From positions 62,001 through 126,000 of the forward strand of contig NZ_JAJNCZ010000004.1 in the NCBI RefSeq assembly GCF_021026345.1: a stretch of 64,000 bases of DNA. Reading direction: 5' to 3'. The translations under genes and the position numbers were made by a program. The DNA comes from Rhizobium sp. GN54 (GTDB lineage Bacteria > Pseudomonadota > Alphaproteobacteria > Rhizobiales > Rhizobiaceae). The notes under the pieces are model-generated. The model was not told the origin of the DNA. It worked only from the letters and a program-made list of their open reading frames with translations, and made no database searches. Shown piece after piece: positions 1-8,878 of this stretch. Numbering within the stretch: the stretch's first letter is position 1; each line of letters begins with the position of its first letter.

Positions 1-1
1 C

Positions 2-325
2 GACGGATATGAGCTGGACGGCTGCCTGACGTTCAAGCCGGCGCCCGGCCACACGCCCGGCCATGTCGCCATCTGGCTGCATTCCAACGGTCGAGAATGC
101 GTATTTTCGGGCGACATCATTCATCACCCGATCCAGCTCGCCTATCCGCAACTGAGCTGCATGGGTTGCGAGGATCCGGCTCAATCAGTGCGAACCCGAA
201 GCGCGTTGCTGGCTGGCATTGCAGATACGGAGACGATGCTGATGACCGGGCATTTTCTGGCGCCGCATGCGGCTCATATCGAAACCGCGGGCGAATGTTT
301 TCGCGTACGCTGCTCGGAATGCTAG
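2..325 (+). CDS. MBL-fold metallohydrolase, C-terminal part
   Basis: The frame is open from the window edge to a TAG at 323-325, so only the last 107 residues are present and the start lies outside. It keeps late metallo-beta-lactamase-fold motifs: GHTPGH (metal-binding His near residue 19), SGDIIHHP (bridging-Asp strand) and a C-terminal GHFLAPH that would give the last zinc-ligand His. These fit a zinc hydrolase of the glyoxalase II-like superfamily; the substrate cannot be told from this fragment. The gene reads toward the alcohol dehydrogenase 36 bp downstream, so the two may be cotranscribed. Confidence 0.8.
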   Translation, partial: DGYELDGCLTFKPAPGHTPGHVAIWLHSNGRECVFSGDIIHHPIQLAYPQLSCMGCEDPAQSVRTRSALLAGIADTETMLMTGHFLAPHAAHIETAGECFRVRCSEC

Positions 326-361
326 CTTCGCCGGCAACAGGTTGAATTCAGGGAGAGAGAC

Positions 362-1486
362 ATGAAGATCAGAGCCGCAACGCTTCGCCAGATGGGCGCG
401 AGCATGCCTTATGCCGAGAGCAAGCCGCTGGACATCGCCGAGCTTGATCTGGAGCGCCCGCGGCAGGGGGAAGTTCTGGTGCGTATCCGCGCAGCCGGGC
501 TCTGCCATTCGGATCTCTCCGTCATCAACGGCAGCAGGCCGCGTCCGCTGCCGATGGCGATCGGGCATGAGGCGGCGGGCGAGGTGGTCGAACTCGGCGA
601 AGGCGTCGATGATCTCGAAGTCGGTGATCACGTCGTGCTTGCCTTCGTGCCAAGCTGCGGCCATTGCCTGCCCTGCTCGGAAGGGCGACCGGCGCTTTGC
701 GAGCCGGGCGCTGCGGCAAACGGCAAGGGCACATTGCTCACCGGCAGCATCCGGCTGAAATACCAGGGAGAACCGGTGCATCACCACATCGGCTGCTCGG
801 CCTTTGCCGAACATGCAGTCGTGTCGCGCCGCTCGATCGTGAAGGTGGACAAGGATCTGCCGTTCAACGAGGCGGCGCTGTTCGGCTGCGCCGTGCTGAC
901 GGGTGTCGGCGCAGTGGTCAATACGGCAAAGGTGCAGGCGGGCCAGACGACCGTGGTCATCGGCCTCGGCGGCGTCGGGCTGGCGGCGCTGCTCGGCGCG
1001 ATCTCCGCCGGTGCCGCACAGGTGATTGCCGTGGATCTTTCCGATGAGAAGCTTGAGATCGCCCGTCAACTGGGGGCGACGGCGACGGTGAATGCGCGCG
1101 ATGCGGATGCGGTCGAAAAGGTCCGGCAGCTCACCAATGGCGGCGCAGATTTCGCTTTCGAATTCGCAGGCTCGGAAAAGGCGCTGGAAAGCGCTTACAA
1201 GATGACGCGCCGCGGCGGCACGACAGTCACGGCCGGACTGCCGGCGCCGACAGCCGCCTTGCCGGTCAACATCGTCAGCCTCGTGGCCGAGGAACGCACG
1301 CTCAAGGGCAGCTATATCGGCACCTGCGTCCCGGTTCGCGATATTCCGCGCTATGTCGCGCTCTACAAATCGGGGCGCCTTCCGGTGAACAGGCTTCTCA
1401 GCGGATCGATCCGCCTGGACGACATCAACGAAGGCTTCGACCGCCTGCACAGGGGCGAGGTTATCCGGCTGGTCGTCGAAATGTGA
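362..1486 (+). CDS. Zinc-dependent alcohol dehydrogenase (MDR family)
   Basis: A 374-residue medium-chain dehydrogenase, the usual family length, that should oxidise an alcohol with NAD(P)+. Catalytic-zinc ligands are visible at Cys48 (LCHSD) and His69-Glu70 (GHE). The structural-zinc lobe has four cysteines at about 99, 102, 105 and 113 (CGHCLPC...C). A Rossmann loop GLGGVG lies near residue 200. The ATG is preceded by a purine-rich GGGAGAGAGAC. The long loop after the structural zinc resembles class III and aryl-alcohol dehydrogenases, but S-(hydroxymethyl)glutathione dehydrogenase identity cannot be claimed. It sits just after a metallohydrolase gene, so the pair could act on an ester or thioester and the resulting alcohol or aldehyde (inference). 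Confidence 0.9.
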   Translation: MKIRAATLRQMGASMPYAESKPLDIAELDLERPRQGEVLVRIRAAGLCHSDLSVINGSRPRPLPMAIGHEAAGEVVELGEGVDDLEVGDHVVLAFVPSCGHCLPCSEGRPALCEPGAAANGKGTLLTGSIRLKYQGEPVHHHIGCSAFAEHAVVSRRSIVKVDKDLPFNEAALFGCAVLTGVGAVVNTAKVQAGQTTVVIGLGGVGLAALLGAISAGAAQVIAVDLSDEKLEIARQLGATATVNARDADAVEKVRQLTNGGADFAFEFAGSEKALESAYKMTRRGGTTVTAGLPAPTAALPVNIVSLVAEERTLKGSYIGTCVPVRDIPRYVALYKSGRLPVNRLLSGSIRLDDINEGFDRLHRGEVIRLVVEM

Positions 1487-1590
1487 GGTTCGGGCGTTTT
1501 CGAAGGGCTGCGAAAGGGGGAGCCTTTCCCGGCCTCGCCTGCCCAGGAACGTGGAGAACGTCAACTCTTCTCAAGCCGTCAGATCGCCCC

Positions 1591-1620
1591 CGGTGCAACG
1601 TTTCTTAACGCGATGACACA
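1591..1620. promoter_or_regulatory. Candidate response-regulator box (CTTAA) upstream of the RND operon
   Basis: The 210-bp gap before the efflux operon carries TTTCTTAACGCGATG, with CTTAA at 1604-1608. The same pentamer recurs in the promoter regions of the methyltransferase, response regulator and ompV/kinase genes of this module. A role as a site for the adjacent OmpR-type regulator is inference from recurrence alone. Confidence 0.35.
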
Positions 1621-1696
1621 CCCGTCGGTGCCCTGATCGCTAGGGTCACTTCCGGATTATCCGCAACTGTCTGCGGATCAAACGGAAGGGCGTTTC

Positions 1697-2941
1697 ATGG
1701 GTGGGATATCCCGATCATTCTTGTCGCAGGCGCATCCGGCCCCGAGGTTTCTGGTGGGCGTGGTGCTTCTCTGGCTTGCCTTCATTTCCACCTCCCAGGC
1801 GGCCGAGGAACAGATGCCGGTTACGGTTGTCGTCGCCCGCCAGGGTGCCGTGACCGAGACGGTTCCCGTGGTCGGGTCGCTCGCTGCAAGGGAAGAGGTT
1901 CAGGTACACCCGCTCGTCCAGGGGCGGGCGATCGAGCATATCCTTGTGGAGGTCGGGCAGACCGTCGACAAGGGCCAGCCGCTCGCGCTGCTGGACACGA
2001 CCGATGCCCGCCTGTCGCTCGACAGGAACGCGGTCGGCATCCTGCGCGCGGAGGCCGCCGTCAGGGTGGAGGAGAGCAGGCTCGATGTCGCGAAGGTGAG
2101 CGAGGCCGAGGCCCGCAAGGTCCTGGAGCGCAGCAGGACGCTGCAGCCGAAGGGGGCCGTCTCGCAACAGGTTCTGGACGAGCACGAGAACGCCCATGCC
2201 CGCGCGGTGGCCGAACTGGGGCTGGCGCTGCAGTCGCTGAAGCTGGCCGAAGCCGACGCGCAAATCGTTGCCCGCGAGCGCGACGAGATCGAACTTGCGA
2301 TCGAGCGCAGCACCGTCAGGGCGCCGGAGGGCGGACTGGTCCTCAGAAGAACGGCTCGCGTCGGCATGATAGTGTCCGGCTCCGGCGGCCCGCTCTTCGT
2401 CCTGGCGAAGGACGCGGCCATCGAATTCGTCGCCCAGGTGACGGAGACGAGCTTCGTGCGGCTGGCCGAAGGCATGCACGCAACCATCACCCTGCCGGGA
2501 TATGAAGGCCCGCTCGGTGGCACTGTGAGGCTCAATGCGGCCGAACTCGATCCGGCAACGCGCAGCGGCGAAGTGCGCGTCGAACTCGACGACGTGGCTG
2601 GCCTGAGGCCCGGCGTCTTCGCCCGCGGCAGCATCAATGCCCTGGCCCGGCGCAATATCGTCCTGCCGGGCAGTGCGGTGAAGACCGCCGGCGGCGCGAG
2701 CAACGTCTTCGTCGTCGAGGACGGCGTGGTGGACCTCCGCCAGGTGACCGTGGGCGTCCGGCAGGACGGTTTCGTCGAGATCCTCGACGGGCTGCGCGAC
2801 GGCGAGATGGTCGTTCTGAAATCCGGCGGCTTCCTGAAGGCCGAGGAGAAGGTCCGGCCGGTCATCGCCGCCTCAGCGCGTCCCTCCACGGATCATCTGG
2901 CCGCATCCCTTGCGATCGGGAAGGTGGAGGCGGCGCGATGA
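1697..2941 (+). CDS. RND efflux periplasmic adaptor (membrane fusion protein)
   Basis: A 414-residue HlyD/AcrA-type adaptor that would link the inner-membrane RND pump to an outer-membrane channel. A hydrophobic signal segment spans about residues 19-35 and ends at SQAA, giving a likely cleavage site near 36. It is followed by a lipoyl half-motif (EVQVHPLVQGR), a long Ala/Glu/Arg-rich coiled coil (about 95-190), the second lipoyl half (TVRAPEGGLVL) and beta-barrel and membrane-proximal domains. There is no lipobox cysteine, so it is probably not a lipoprotein. Its stop overlaps the pump start (ATGA, 2938-2941), showing translational coupling. No TolC-like gene is nearby, so the outer-membrane partner must be encoded elsewhere. 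Confidence 0.92.
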   Translation: MGGISRSFLSQAHPAPRFLVGVVLLWLAFISTSQAAEEQMPVTVVVARQGAVTETVPVVGSLAAREEVQVHPLVQGRAIEHILVEVGQTVDKGQPLALLDTTDARLSLDRNAVGILRAEAAVRVEESRLDVAKVSEAEARKVLERSRTLQPKGAVSQQVLDEHENAHARAVAELGLALQSLKLAEADAQIVARERDEIELAIERSTVRAPEGGLVLRRTARVGMIVSGSGGPLFVLAKDAAIEFVAQVTETSFVRLAEGMHATITLPGYEGPLGGTVRLNAAELDPATRSGEVRVELDDVAGLRPGVFARGSINALARRNIVLPGSAVKTAGGASNVFVVEDGVVDLRQVTVGVRQDGFVEILDGLRDGEMVVLKSGGFLKAEEKVRPVIAASARPSTDHLAASLAIGKVEAAR

Positions 2942-5900
2942 ACGGCAACGTCTCGGCCTGGGCGATCCGCAATCCGCTCCCGTCCATCCTTCTTTTCGTC
3001 GTCCTCACCGTCGTCGGGCTCTACAGCTTCGCCAAGCTGCCGGTCACCTATTTCCCGACGATCATCACGCCGACGGTCAAGGTCACCGTCGAGCAGCCCG
3101 GCTCCACGCCGGTGGAGCTCGAGACGGAGGTGACGCGGCTTGTCGAAAACGCCATCGCCTCGCTGCCGGCGATCAAGGAGCTGTCATCGACGATCGGCGA
3201 AGGGCGGTCGGTGACGACCGTCGAATTCGAGCTCGGCCCTGTTTCTCCCGACCGGGCAATGGCGGACGTGCGCGATGCCGTATCCCGGATCCGCGGCGAC
3301 CTGCCGGACACGATCGACGAGCCGGTGATCGAGCGGATCGAGGAGGAGACGCAATCCGTCGTCACCTATGCGGTTTCCAGCCAGGACATGACGGTGGCGG
3401 AGCTCTCCTGGTTCGTCGACGACACCGTGACCCGCGAACTGCAGGGCCTGTCCGGCGTCGGGCGCGTCGAACGGATCGGCGGCGCAGAGCGGGAGATCCA
3501 TGTCGAGCTCGATGCCGACAGGCTGCAGGCGCTTGCGCTGTCGGTCAGTTCGGTCAACGAGGCGATCGTCGAGGGCCAGCTCGACCGCTCCGGCGGGCGC
3601 AGCGAGATGGAGGGCGGCGAGCAGGTCCTGACGACCACGGGAGCCGCCGGAACGGTGGCGGATCTTGCCGAGAAGCGCCTTTCGCTCTCAGGCGGAAATT
3701 CCGTGCGGCTGGCGGATGTCGCTACGGTTCGCGATACCGTCGCCGAGCCTCGGGCCTTTGCGAGCCTGAACGGCGCCGATATCGTCGGCTTTGCCATCTA
3801 CCGCTCGCAAGGGGCGAGCGACGTGACCGTGGCCGCTGCTGTCGCCGATGCCGTGGAGACACTGGGCGAGGCCCATCCGGACCTGCGTTTCCGTCTCGTC
3901 AACGACAATGTCTCCTATACGGCCGGAAACTATCATTCGGCGATGAACACGCTGCTGGAGGGTGCGGCGCTCTCGATCGTCGTCGTCTTCCTGTTTCTGC
4001 GCGACTGGCGCGCGACGCTGGTGGCCGCCGTGGCGCTGCCGCTGTCGATCATTCCGACCTTCTTCGCGCTCGATCTGCTCGGATTTTCTCTCAATATTCT
4101 CAGTCTTCTGGCGATCACGCTGGTAACAGGCATCCTGGTCGACGATGCGATCGTCGAGATCGAAAACGTCGTGCGCCACCGCAATATGGGCAAATCCGCC
4201 TACCGCGCGGCGCTGGATGCGTCCGACGAGATCGGGCTCGCCGTCATCGCGATTTCCGCAACCATCATCGCGGTCTTCGCGCCGGTCGGGCTGATGAGCG
4301 GTGTCGTCGGCCTCTATTTTCGCGAGTTCGGCCTGACGGTGGCGATCGCGGTATTCTTCTCCTTGCTGGTGGCGCGGCTGATCACGCCGATCATGGCGGC
4401 CTATGTCATGACGAGCGCTCCGCCGTCCGAAGGACATAGAGGCCGGTTGTCCGTCGCTTACGAGGCCTTGCTGCGCGCGACGTTACACCGGAAATGGGCG
4501 ACGGTCGCATCCGCTGTCGGCCTCTTCGGCCTATCGATCGTCTCGCTGATGTCGGTGCCGACCACCTTCCTGCCGGAGGAGGACACCGGGCGATTGACCC
4601 TCACCGTCGAGTTGCCGCCCGGCGCTACGCTCGAGGAAACGCGAAAGGTGACGGACGCGATCTCGGCAGAGGTCGGACAGCTCGGCGAGGTCGAAGGCGT
4701 GCTGGTGCGCGCGGGGGCGAGCATGACCGGCCAGCAGGACGTGCGCTATGCCGTCGTCTCGATCGAGCTCAGGCACAAGACCGAGCGCGACCGGTCCTCC
4801 TTTGCGATCGAGGCGGAACTCAACGAGAGGCTCGCCGGCATTCCGGACGTGCGGCTGCGTTTTCTCAACGATCGCGGTGGCCGCGACGTATCCTTCTCCG
4901 TGCTGGGCAGCGACGGCGACGCCGTCGAGCAGGCGGCCGATCGGATCCTGCGCGAGATGGCCACAGAGGGGAGTTTCGTCGGCCCGGCGAGCGACGCTGT
5001 CGCCATGCGCCCGGAACTGAAGGTGACGGTGGATGCCGACAAGGCAGCGACGCTGGGGGTCTCGACTGCGGCCATCGCCAGCACCCTGCGCATCTCCACG
5101 ATCGGCGACGTGGATTCGCGGCTCGCGAGCTTCGTCGAAGGCTCCCGCCAGATCCCGATCCGCGTCGTGCTCGACCGAACCGCCAGAGGCCGCCTGCCGA
5201 TCTTTGAAACCCTCAGCGTACCGACTTCGGCGGGAGGACAGGTGCCGCTGTCGGCCGTGGCCGCGCACAGCTTCGACGAGACCGTCGCCTCGATCGATCG
5301 TTTCGACCGGCAGCGCCGGATCGAGATCGGCGCGGACATGGCTGCCGGCCTGACCTCGGGGCAGGGGCTGGAGCGCCTGTTCCTGCTCGACAGCGTCAGG
5401 ACCCTGCCGGAGGGCGTACGGGTCCAGGCCACCGGCGATTCCGACACCGAAGGGGAGATTTTCCAGAGCTTTGCCGTCGCCATGGGGGCGGGCATCATGC
5501 TCGTGCTCATCGTCCTGATCCTGTTGTTCAGGAGCATGCTTTCGCCGTGGACGATCCTGGCATCGCTGCCGCTGTCGATCGGTGGCGTCGCCGTGGCCCT
5601 GCTCGTGAGCGGGCACACGATCTCGCTGCCCGTCGTCATCGGCATCCTGATGCTGATGGGTATCGTCACGAAGAACGCCATCATGCTGGTCGATTTCGCC
5701 ATCGAGAGGGAGGCGCACGGTCTTTCGCGACCGGAAGCCGTCGTCGAGGCCTGCCTGGAGCGTGTGCGGCCGATCGTGATGACGACGCTCGCCATGGTCG
5801 GCGGGATGCTGCCGTCGGCCTTCGGCTTGGGTGACGGCGGCGAGTTCCGGGCGCCGATGGCGATCGCGGTGATCGGCGGCCTGCTGGTCTCCACTATCCT

Positions 5901-6021
5901 GTCGCTGATCGTGATCCCTTCCTTCCATCTCATCCTGTCGGGCATCGGCGATCGCCTGAGCCACGCCTTACGGCCTTTCCTCCAGTCGGCCGAAGCGGGT
6001 CCCGGTGGGATTCGGAAATAG
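2938..6021 (+). CDS. RND-family efflux pump, inner-membrane permease
   Basis: At 1027 residues this has the normal length for an AcrB/MexF-type proton-driven exporter. The topology fits twelve membrane helices: one at the N terminus, two large periplasmic loops, and helix blocks at about 335-490 and 855-1010. The charged TM4 motif is VTGILVDDAIVEIENVVRH, whose paired aspartates belong to the proton relay of this family. The C-terminal repeat has GIVTKNAIMLVDF. The start is coupled to the adaptor stop. The pair resembles pumps for hydrophobic or amphipathic compounds rather than the heavy-metal (CzcA) type; the substrate is unknown. A strong hairpin follows at 6050-6083. Confidence 0.95.
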   Translation: MNGNVSAWAIRNPLPSILLFVVLTVVGLYSFAKLPVTYFPTIITPTVKVTVEQPGSTPVELETEVTRLVENAIASLPAIKELSSTIGEGRSVTTVEFELGPVSPDRAMADVRDAVSRIRGDLPDTIDEPVIERIEEETQSVVTYAVSSQDMTVAELSWFVDDTVTRELQGLSGVGRVERIGGAEREIHVELDADRLQALALSVSSVNEAIVEGQLDRSGGRSEMEGGEQVLTTTGAAGTVADLAEKRLSLSGGNSVRLADVATVRDTVAEPRAFASLNGADIVGFAIYRSQGASDVTVAAAVADAVETLGEAHPDLRFRLVNDNVSYTAGNYHSAMNTLLEGAALSIVVVFLFLRDWRATLVAAVALPLSIIPTFFALDLLGFSLNILSLLAITLVTGILVDDAIVEIENVVRHRNMGKSAYRAALDASDEIGLAVIAISATIIAVFAPVGLMSGVVGLYFREFGLTVAIAVFFSLLVARLITPIMAAYVMTSAPPSEGHRGRLSVAYEALLRATLHRKWATVASAVGLFGLSIVSLMSVPTTFLPEEDTGRLTLTVELPPGATLEETRKVTDAISAEVGQLGEVEGVLVRAGASMTGQQDVRYAVVSIELRHKTERDRSSFAIEAELNERLAGIPDVRLRFLNDRGGRDVSFSVLGSDGDAVEQAADRILREMATEGSFVGPASDAVAMRPELKVTVDADKAATLGVSTAAIASTLRISTIGDVDSRLASFVEGSRQIPIRVVLDRTARGRLPIFETLSVPTSAGGQVPLSAVAAHSFDETVASIDRFDRQRRIEIGADMAAGLTSGQGLERLFLLDSVRTLPEGVRVQATGDSDTEGEIFQSFAVAMGAGIMLVLIVLILLFRSMLSPWTILASLPLSIGGVAVALLVSGHTISLPVVIGILMLMGIVTKNAIMLVDFAIEREAHGLSRPEAVVEACLERVRPIVMTTLAMVGGMLPSAFGLGDGGEFRAPMAIAVIGGLLVSTILSLIVIPSFHLILSGIGDRLSHALRPFLQSAEAGPGGIRK

Positions 6022-6049
6022 CGCGTCCGTGCCCCGAACGGCGCGCAAG

Positions 6050-6083
6050 GACGGGGCCGGTCCGACCGCCGGCCGGCCCCGTC
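6050..6083 (+). terminator. Probable terminator after the RND operon
   Basis: GACGGGGCCGG (6050-6060) is the exact reverse complement of CCGGCCCCGTC (6073-6083), giving an 11-bp GC-rich stem with a 12-nt loop. The tract after it, ATCTTTCCCT, is only partly T-rich. Confidence 0.6.
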
Positions 6084-6099
6084 ATCTTTCCCTGCAGCT

Positions 6100-6126
6100 C
6101 TTAACAGACGGCAACATATCATTAAG
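6100..6126. promoter_or_regulatory. Inverted CTTAA/TTAAG pair upstream of the methyltransferase gene
   Basis: CTTAA at 6100-6104 and TTAAG at 6122-6126 face each other across 17 bp, two helical turns centre to centre. This is the same pentamer as at 1604, 6842 and 8768, here as an inverted pair. Binding by the neighbouring response regulator is inferred, not shown. Confidence 0.35.
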
Positions 6127-6191
6127 CCGAAGCCGCACCCGGCATGGGAAGAACCATCGAGTTTCCTTCCCCACGAGGCTTTGAAAGCACC

Positions 6192-6809
6192 ATGAACGAT
6201 ATCCGGGTTCCCTTCCTGCAGATCTACCGCATCAACGCGCTTCGGGCACTTGGCGGCCTTGCCTTCGGCCTGCTCGTCGTCACCGCGCCGCCGCCGCCGT
6301 TTCCCTTGTTCGACGTCGTCTTCGAGGCCATGGGGATGATCGCGATCTTCGTCGCCATTGCCGGGCGTGGCTGGTCGCTGTTCTATATCGGCGGGCGCAA
6401 GAACGCCGAGCTGGTGACGACGGGCCCCTATTCGATCACCCGCAACCCGCTCTATCTCTTCAGCCTAATCGGTATCGCCGGCGTCGGCGCGCAGACGGGC
6501 AGCCTGCTGTCGATGACGTTGCTCGTGCTGGCCGCCTATCTCGCCTTCGACATGGCGATGCGCGGCGAAGAAGCCTATCTCGGCAGCCGCTACGGGCGGG
6601 GCTTCGAGACGTATCGCGATACTGTCCCGCGGCTCTGGCCGGATCTTTCCCTGTGGCGGGAGTGCGAAGACGTGCCGCTCCGTTCAGCACGTGCGATCGG
6701 CAGCCTCAGGGACGGGATCGTCTTTCTCGGCGCCTGGGTCGTCGTCGAGCTCGTCAGGCTGGGGCAGGCAGCCGGCCTCCTGCCGGTTCTCTGGACCCTG
6801 CCGGTCTGA
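6192..6809 (+). CDS. ICMT/PEMT-like membrane methyltransferase family protein
   Basis: A 205-residue integral membrane protein with about four to five hydrophobic segments. It carries the C-terminal SAM-binding pattern of isoprenylcysteine carboxyl methyltransferases and phospholipid N-methyltransferases: GPYSITRNPLYLF, then an Arg/Glu-rich stretch (RGEEAYLGSRYG) and a YRDTVPRLWP tail. Bacteria do not make prenylated CaaX proteins, so the acceptor is probably a lipid, quinone-like molecule or small metabolite. The start at 6192 is chosen because MNDIRVPFLQ begins the conserved part and a GAGG lies about 14 bp upstream. An in-frame ATG at 6144 lacks a visible ribosome site. Its place between pump and response regulator suggests a membrane-modification role in the same response. 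Confidence 0.8.
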   Translation: MNDIRVPFLQIYRINALRALGGLAFGLLVVTAPPPPFPLFDVVFEAMGMIAIFVAIAGRGWSLFYIGGRKNAELVTTGPYSITRNPLYLFSLIGIAGVGAQTGSLLSMTLLVLAAYLAFDMAMRGEEAYLGSRYGRGFETYRDTVPRLWPDLSLWRECEDVPLRSARAIGSLRDGIVFLGAWVVVELVRLGQAAGLLPVLWTLPV

Positions 6810-6836
6810 CGACTGCGGCCTTCCCAAGCCTCGCAA

Positions 6837-6850
6837 CAAAACTTAATAAA
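6837..6850 (+). promoter_or_regulatory. ACAAAACTTAAT box upstream of the response regulator
   Basis: The 12-mer ACAAAACTTAAT, with CTTAA at 6842-6846, lies about 110 bp before the response-regulator start. It recurs exactly upstream of the kinase at about 8762-8773. The shared sequence makes autoregulation of both two-component genes plausible. Confidence 0.4.
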
Positions 6851-6957
6851 GCGAAACATCTGCGATCCGGACAGCGTGCGACATGCCTGCATTCGGGCGC
6901 GTCGCGGTCCTGCTGTATCGCCTTGCGCGCGTCGAGTTTTGTTTGAGGAAGGCCGTA

Positions 6958-7680
6958 GTGCAACCGAACTCCGCCAATGCGAAGATCCTGATCGTCGAGG
7001 ACGATCCCGAAATCGGCAAGCTGCTGGCGCTTGCGGTGCAGGAAAACGGCATGATCCCGACCGTCGCCGAAGACGGGCATGTGATGAACGCGCTTCTGCG
7101 CAACAACGAGTTCGACCTGATCATCCTGGACGTGATGCTGCCCGGCGAGGACGGCCTGAGCATCTGCCGGCGCATCCGCTCGGAAAAGACGACGCCGATC
7201 ATTCTCTTGACGGCACTGGGAGAAGAGGTCGATCGCATCGTCGGGCTGGAGGTCGGCGCCGACGATTACGTGACCAAGCCGTTCAGCCCGCGCGAAGTCG
7301 TGGCCCGCATCCGCAGCCTGCTGCGGCGGGCATCCTATGGCCTTGCGAATACGACGGTGCAGCGGAAACTGCGTTTCGAAGGCTGGCAGATCGATCCGCT
7401 GCGACGGCAGCTCCACGATCCGAGCAGCGCCCGCATCGCCGTGACGACGACGGAATTCGACCTGCTGCTCGCCTTCTGCCGTAATCCCGGCCGGGTCATC
7501 ACCCGCGAGGAGCTTCTGTCGCTCACCCATACGGGTCTCGCAGGTCCGATCGAGCGCAGCGTCGACGTGCATATCAGCCGCCTGCGCCAGAAGATCGAGG
7601 CCGATCCCAAGAACCCAGTCCTTTTGCAGACGGTCCGGCTCGGCGGCTACATGTTTACCGCCAGCGTCGAGCAGGCCTGA
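6958..7680 (+). CDS. OmpR/PhoB-type response regulator
   Basis: A two-domain regulator of about 240 residues. The receiver domain has the acidic pair in IVEDDPEIG, the phospho-acceptor Asp in LIILDVMLPGEDG, the switch Thr in ILLTALG and the conserved Lys in DDYVTKPF. It is followed by a winged-helix Trans_reg_C domain (TEFDLL, then SVDVHISRLRQKIEADP). I chose the GTG at 6958 because GAGGAA lies about 8 bp upstream and homology begins at once. An in-frame ATG at 6883 would add 25 unconserved residues. The obvious partner kinase is at 8879-10204, separated by the oppositely oriented ompV-like gene. Confidence 0.92.
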   Translation: MQPNSANAKILIVEDDPEIGKLLALAVQENGMIPTVAEDGHVMNALLRNNEFDLIILDVMLPGEDGLSICRRIRSEKTTPIILLTALGEEVDRIVGLEVGADDYVTKPFSPREVVARIRSLLRRASYGLANTTVQRKLRFEGWQIDPLRRQLHDPSSARIAVTTTEFDLLLAFCRNPGRVITREELLSLTHTGLAGPIERSVDVHISRLRQKIEADPKNPVLLQTVRLGGYMFTASVEQA

Positions 7681-7691
7681 TCCTCGAAACA

Positions 7692-7719
7692 GAAAGGCCG
7701 GGCGATGGCCCGGCCTTTC
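7692..7719. terminator. Bidirectional terminator between the response regulator and ompV-like genes
   Basis: GAAAGGCCGGGC (7692-7703) pairs perfectly with GCCCGGCCTTTC (7708-7719) around a GATG tetraloop. The A-run on one side and T-run on the other let it serve both converging genes. Confidence 0.8.
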
Positions 7720-7746
7720 CTGTCTGCTCTCTTCCTGGCGGCTGGC

Positions 7747-8595
7747 TCAGAACTTGTAGCCGACGAACAGCGACGCCGAAGGCTGCAGCTTCTCTTCCAC
7801 GATCGGGCTGTCGGCCGCGTCCCCGGTCAGGATGCCGAGGCTCGCTTCGCCGCGTACCAGCCAGTTCTCGCTCAGCAGGTAGGTGGCCGATGCCGAGGCG
7901 TTGACGCGCTTCAGGCCGGCCTCCGCCTTGTATTCGTCCAGGCCGGACCGGGCCGACTGTTTGGCATCGACACCGAAATAGGCTTCCATATGCTTGTCGT
8001 TGGCGACCACTGCCTCGACGCCGGCGCCAAGGATCAGCCGTTCCGTCACCGGCGCCTGATACTCGGCGCCGAAAGTGCCGATCAGGCTCTCGCTGCCGTC
8101 GATCGTCTGGTCGATGCTGGCATAGAGTTCGAGACCGTTCCAGTCATAGGACGCCCTGGCGCCGACGGTCGCGGCGAAATCGATGTCCCCCAGCCCCTTC
8201 AGGCGGTCTGCATCGTCCTCGTCTCGCCCGCCTTCATAGCCAATCTTGGCGGCCAGCGCGAAGCCGTTGTGCCGGAAGGGGGTGATCATCACGCCCCTGG
8301 GGTCGATCTCCAGCCATTCTCCATAGGTGAAGATCACGACCGGTATAGGCTGCACCTTGAACTCGTCGCCGCCTTCGTATTCCGGCTCGTAGATCGCGCC
8401 GGCGCCAAGGACCAGGCTCCAGTTGCGCCGGGGCTCTTCGCCGTTGAACCGCTCCTGGTCGAAGGGCGCCTCGGGGGCCTGTCCTGACAGGCCCGCATCG
8501 GCGGCAAGCGTGCTCGTGCCCGTGCCGGCCAGCACGAGCGTGACGTATAGGGCGCTTGCGGGAAGTCGCCGGTCGGTCCGTTGGATAAAAGACAT
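7747..8595 (-). CDS. MipA/OmpV family outer-membrane protein
   Basis: A 282-residue beta-barrel protein. The N terminus is a signal peptide (basic start, hydrophobic core, cleavage probably after TSTLAADA). The mature part alternates short amphipathic strands and turns and ends with the aromatic F (VGYKF) used by outer-membrane barrels for assembly. Family features include LGAGAIYEPEYEGGDEFK near the start. The ATG at 8595 has GGAG 8 nt upstream; longer in-frame starts add unrelated sequence. MipA/OmpV proteins are linked to envelope scaffolding, osmotic adaptation and drug response. Its divergent promoter is shared with the kinase and contains the CTTAA box, so it is probably a target of the same two-component system. 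Confidence 0.88.
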   Translation of the reverse strand: MSFIQRTDRRLPASALYVTLVLAGTGTSTLAADAGLSGQAPEAPFDQERFNGEEPRRNWSLVLGAGAIYEPEYEGGDEFKVQPIPVVIFTYGEWLEIDPRGVMITPFRHNGFALAAKIGYEGGRDEDDADRLKGLGDIDFAATVGARASYDWNGLELYASIDQTIDGSESLIGTFGAEYQAPVTERLILGAGVEAVVANDKHMEAYFGVDAKQSARSGLDEYKAEAGLKRVNASASATYLLSENWLVRGEASLGILTGDAADSPIVEEKLQPSASLFVGYKF

Positions 8596-8761
8596 GAGTG
8601 CTCCAGTGATTTGACACGGACGTCGCAGGCAGAAAGCGAGCCGTGTTTGCAACACATCCGTCCTGTCACGAACGGCACCGGCGCTGCATGTCTTTGTGTT
8701 GCGCTTTGTTGCGGGGGCGCCTTCCGCGGTTGTTTCGGCTGGCGGGTTCCGCAGGGCAGAC

Positions 8762-8773
8762 ACAAAACTTAAT
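8762..8773. promoter_or_regulatory. ACAAAACTTAAT box in the ompV/kinase divergent region
   Basis: This exact copy of the 12-mer found upstream of the response regulator has CTTAA at 8768-8772. It lies between the divergent ompV-like gene (start 8595) and the kinase (start about 8879), so it could act on either. Confidence 0.4.
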
Positions 8774-8878
8774 GTCCAATTTCGGCGAACATCGTTATCG
8801 TCGCCGGCAGTGAGCTGGGGAGTGACCCGTTCTTGCCGGTTCTTTTCATGCAGGGGGCGAGAGCCCCGGGGAGGCGTC

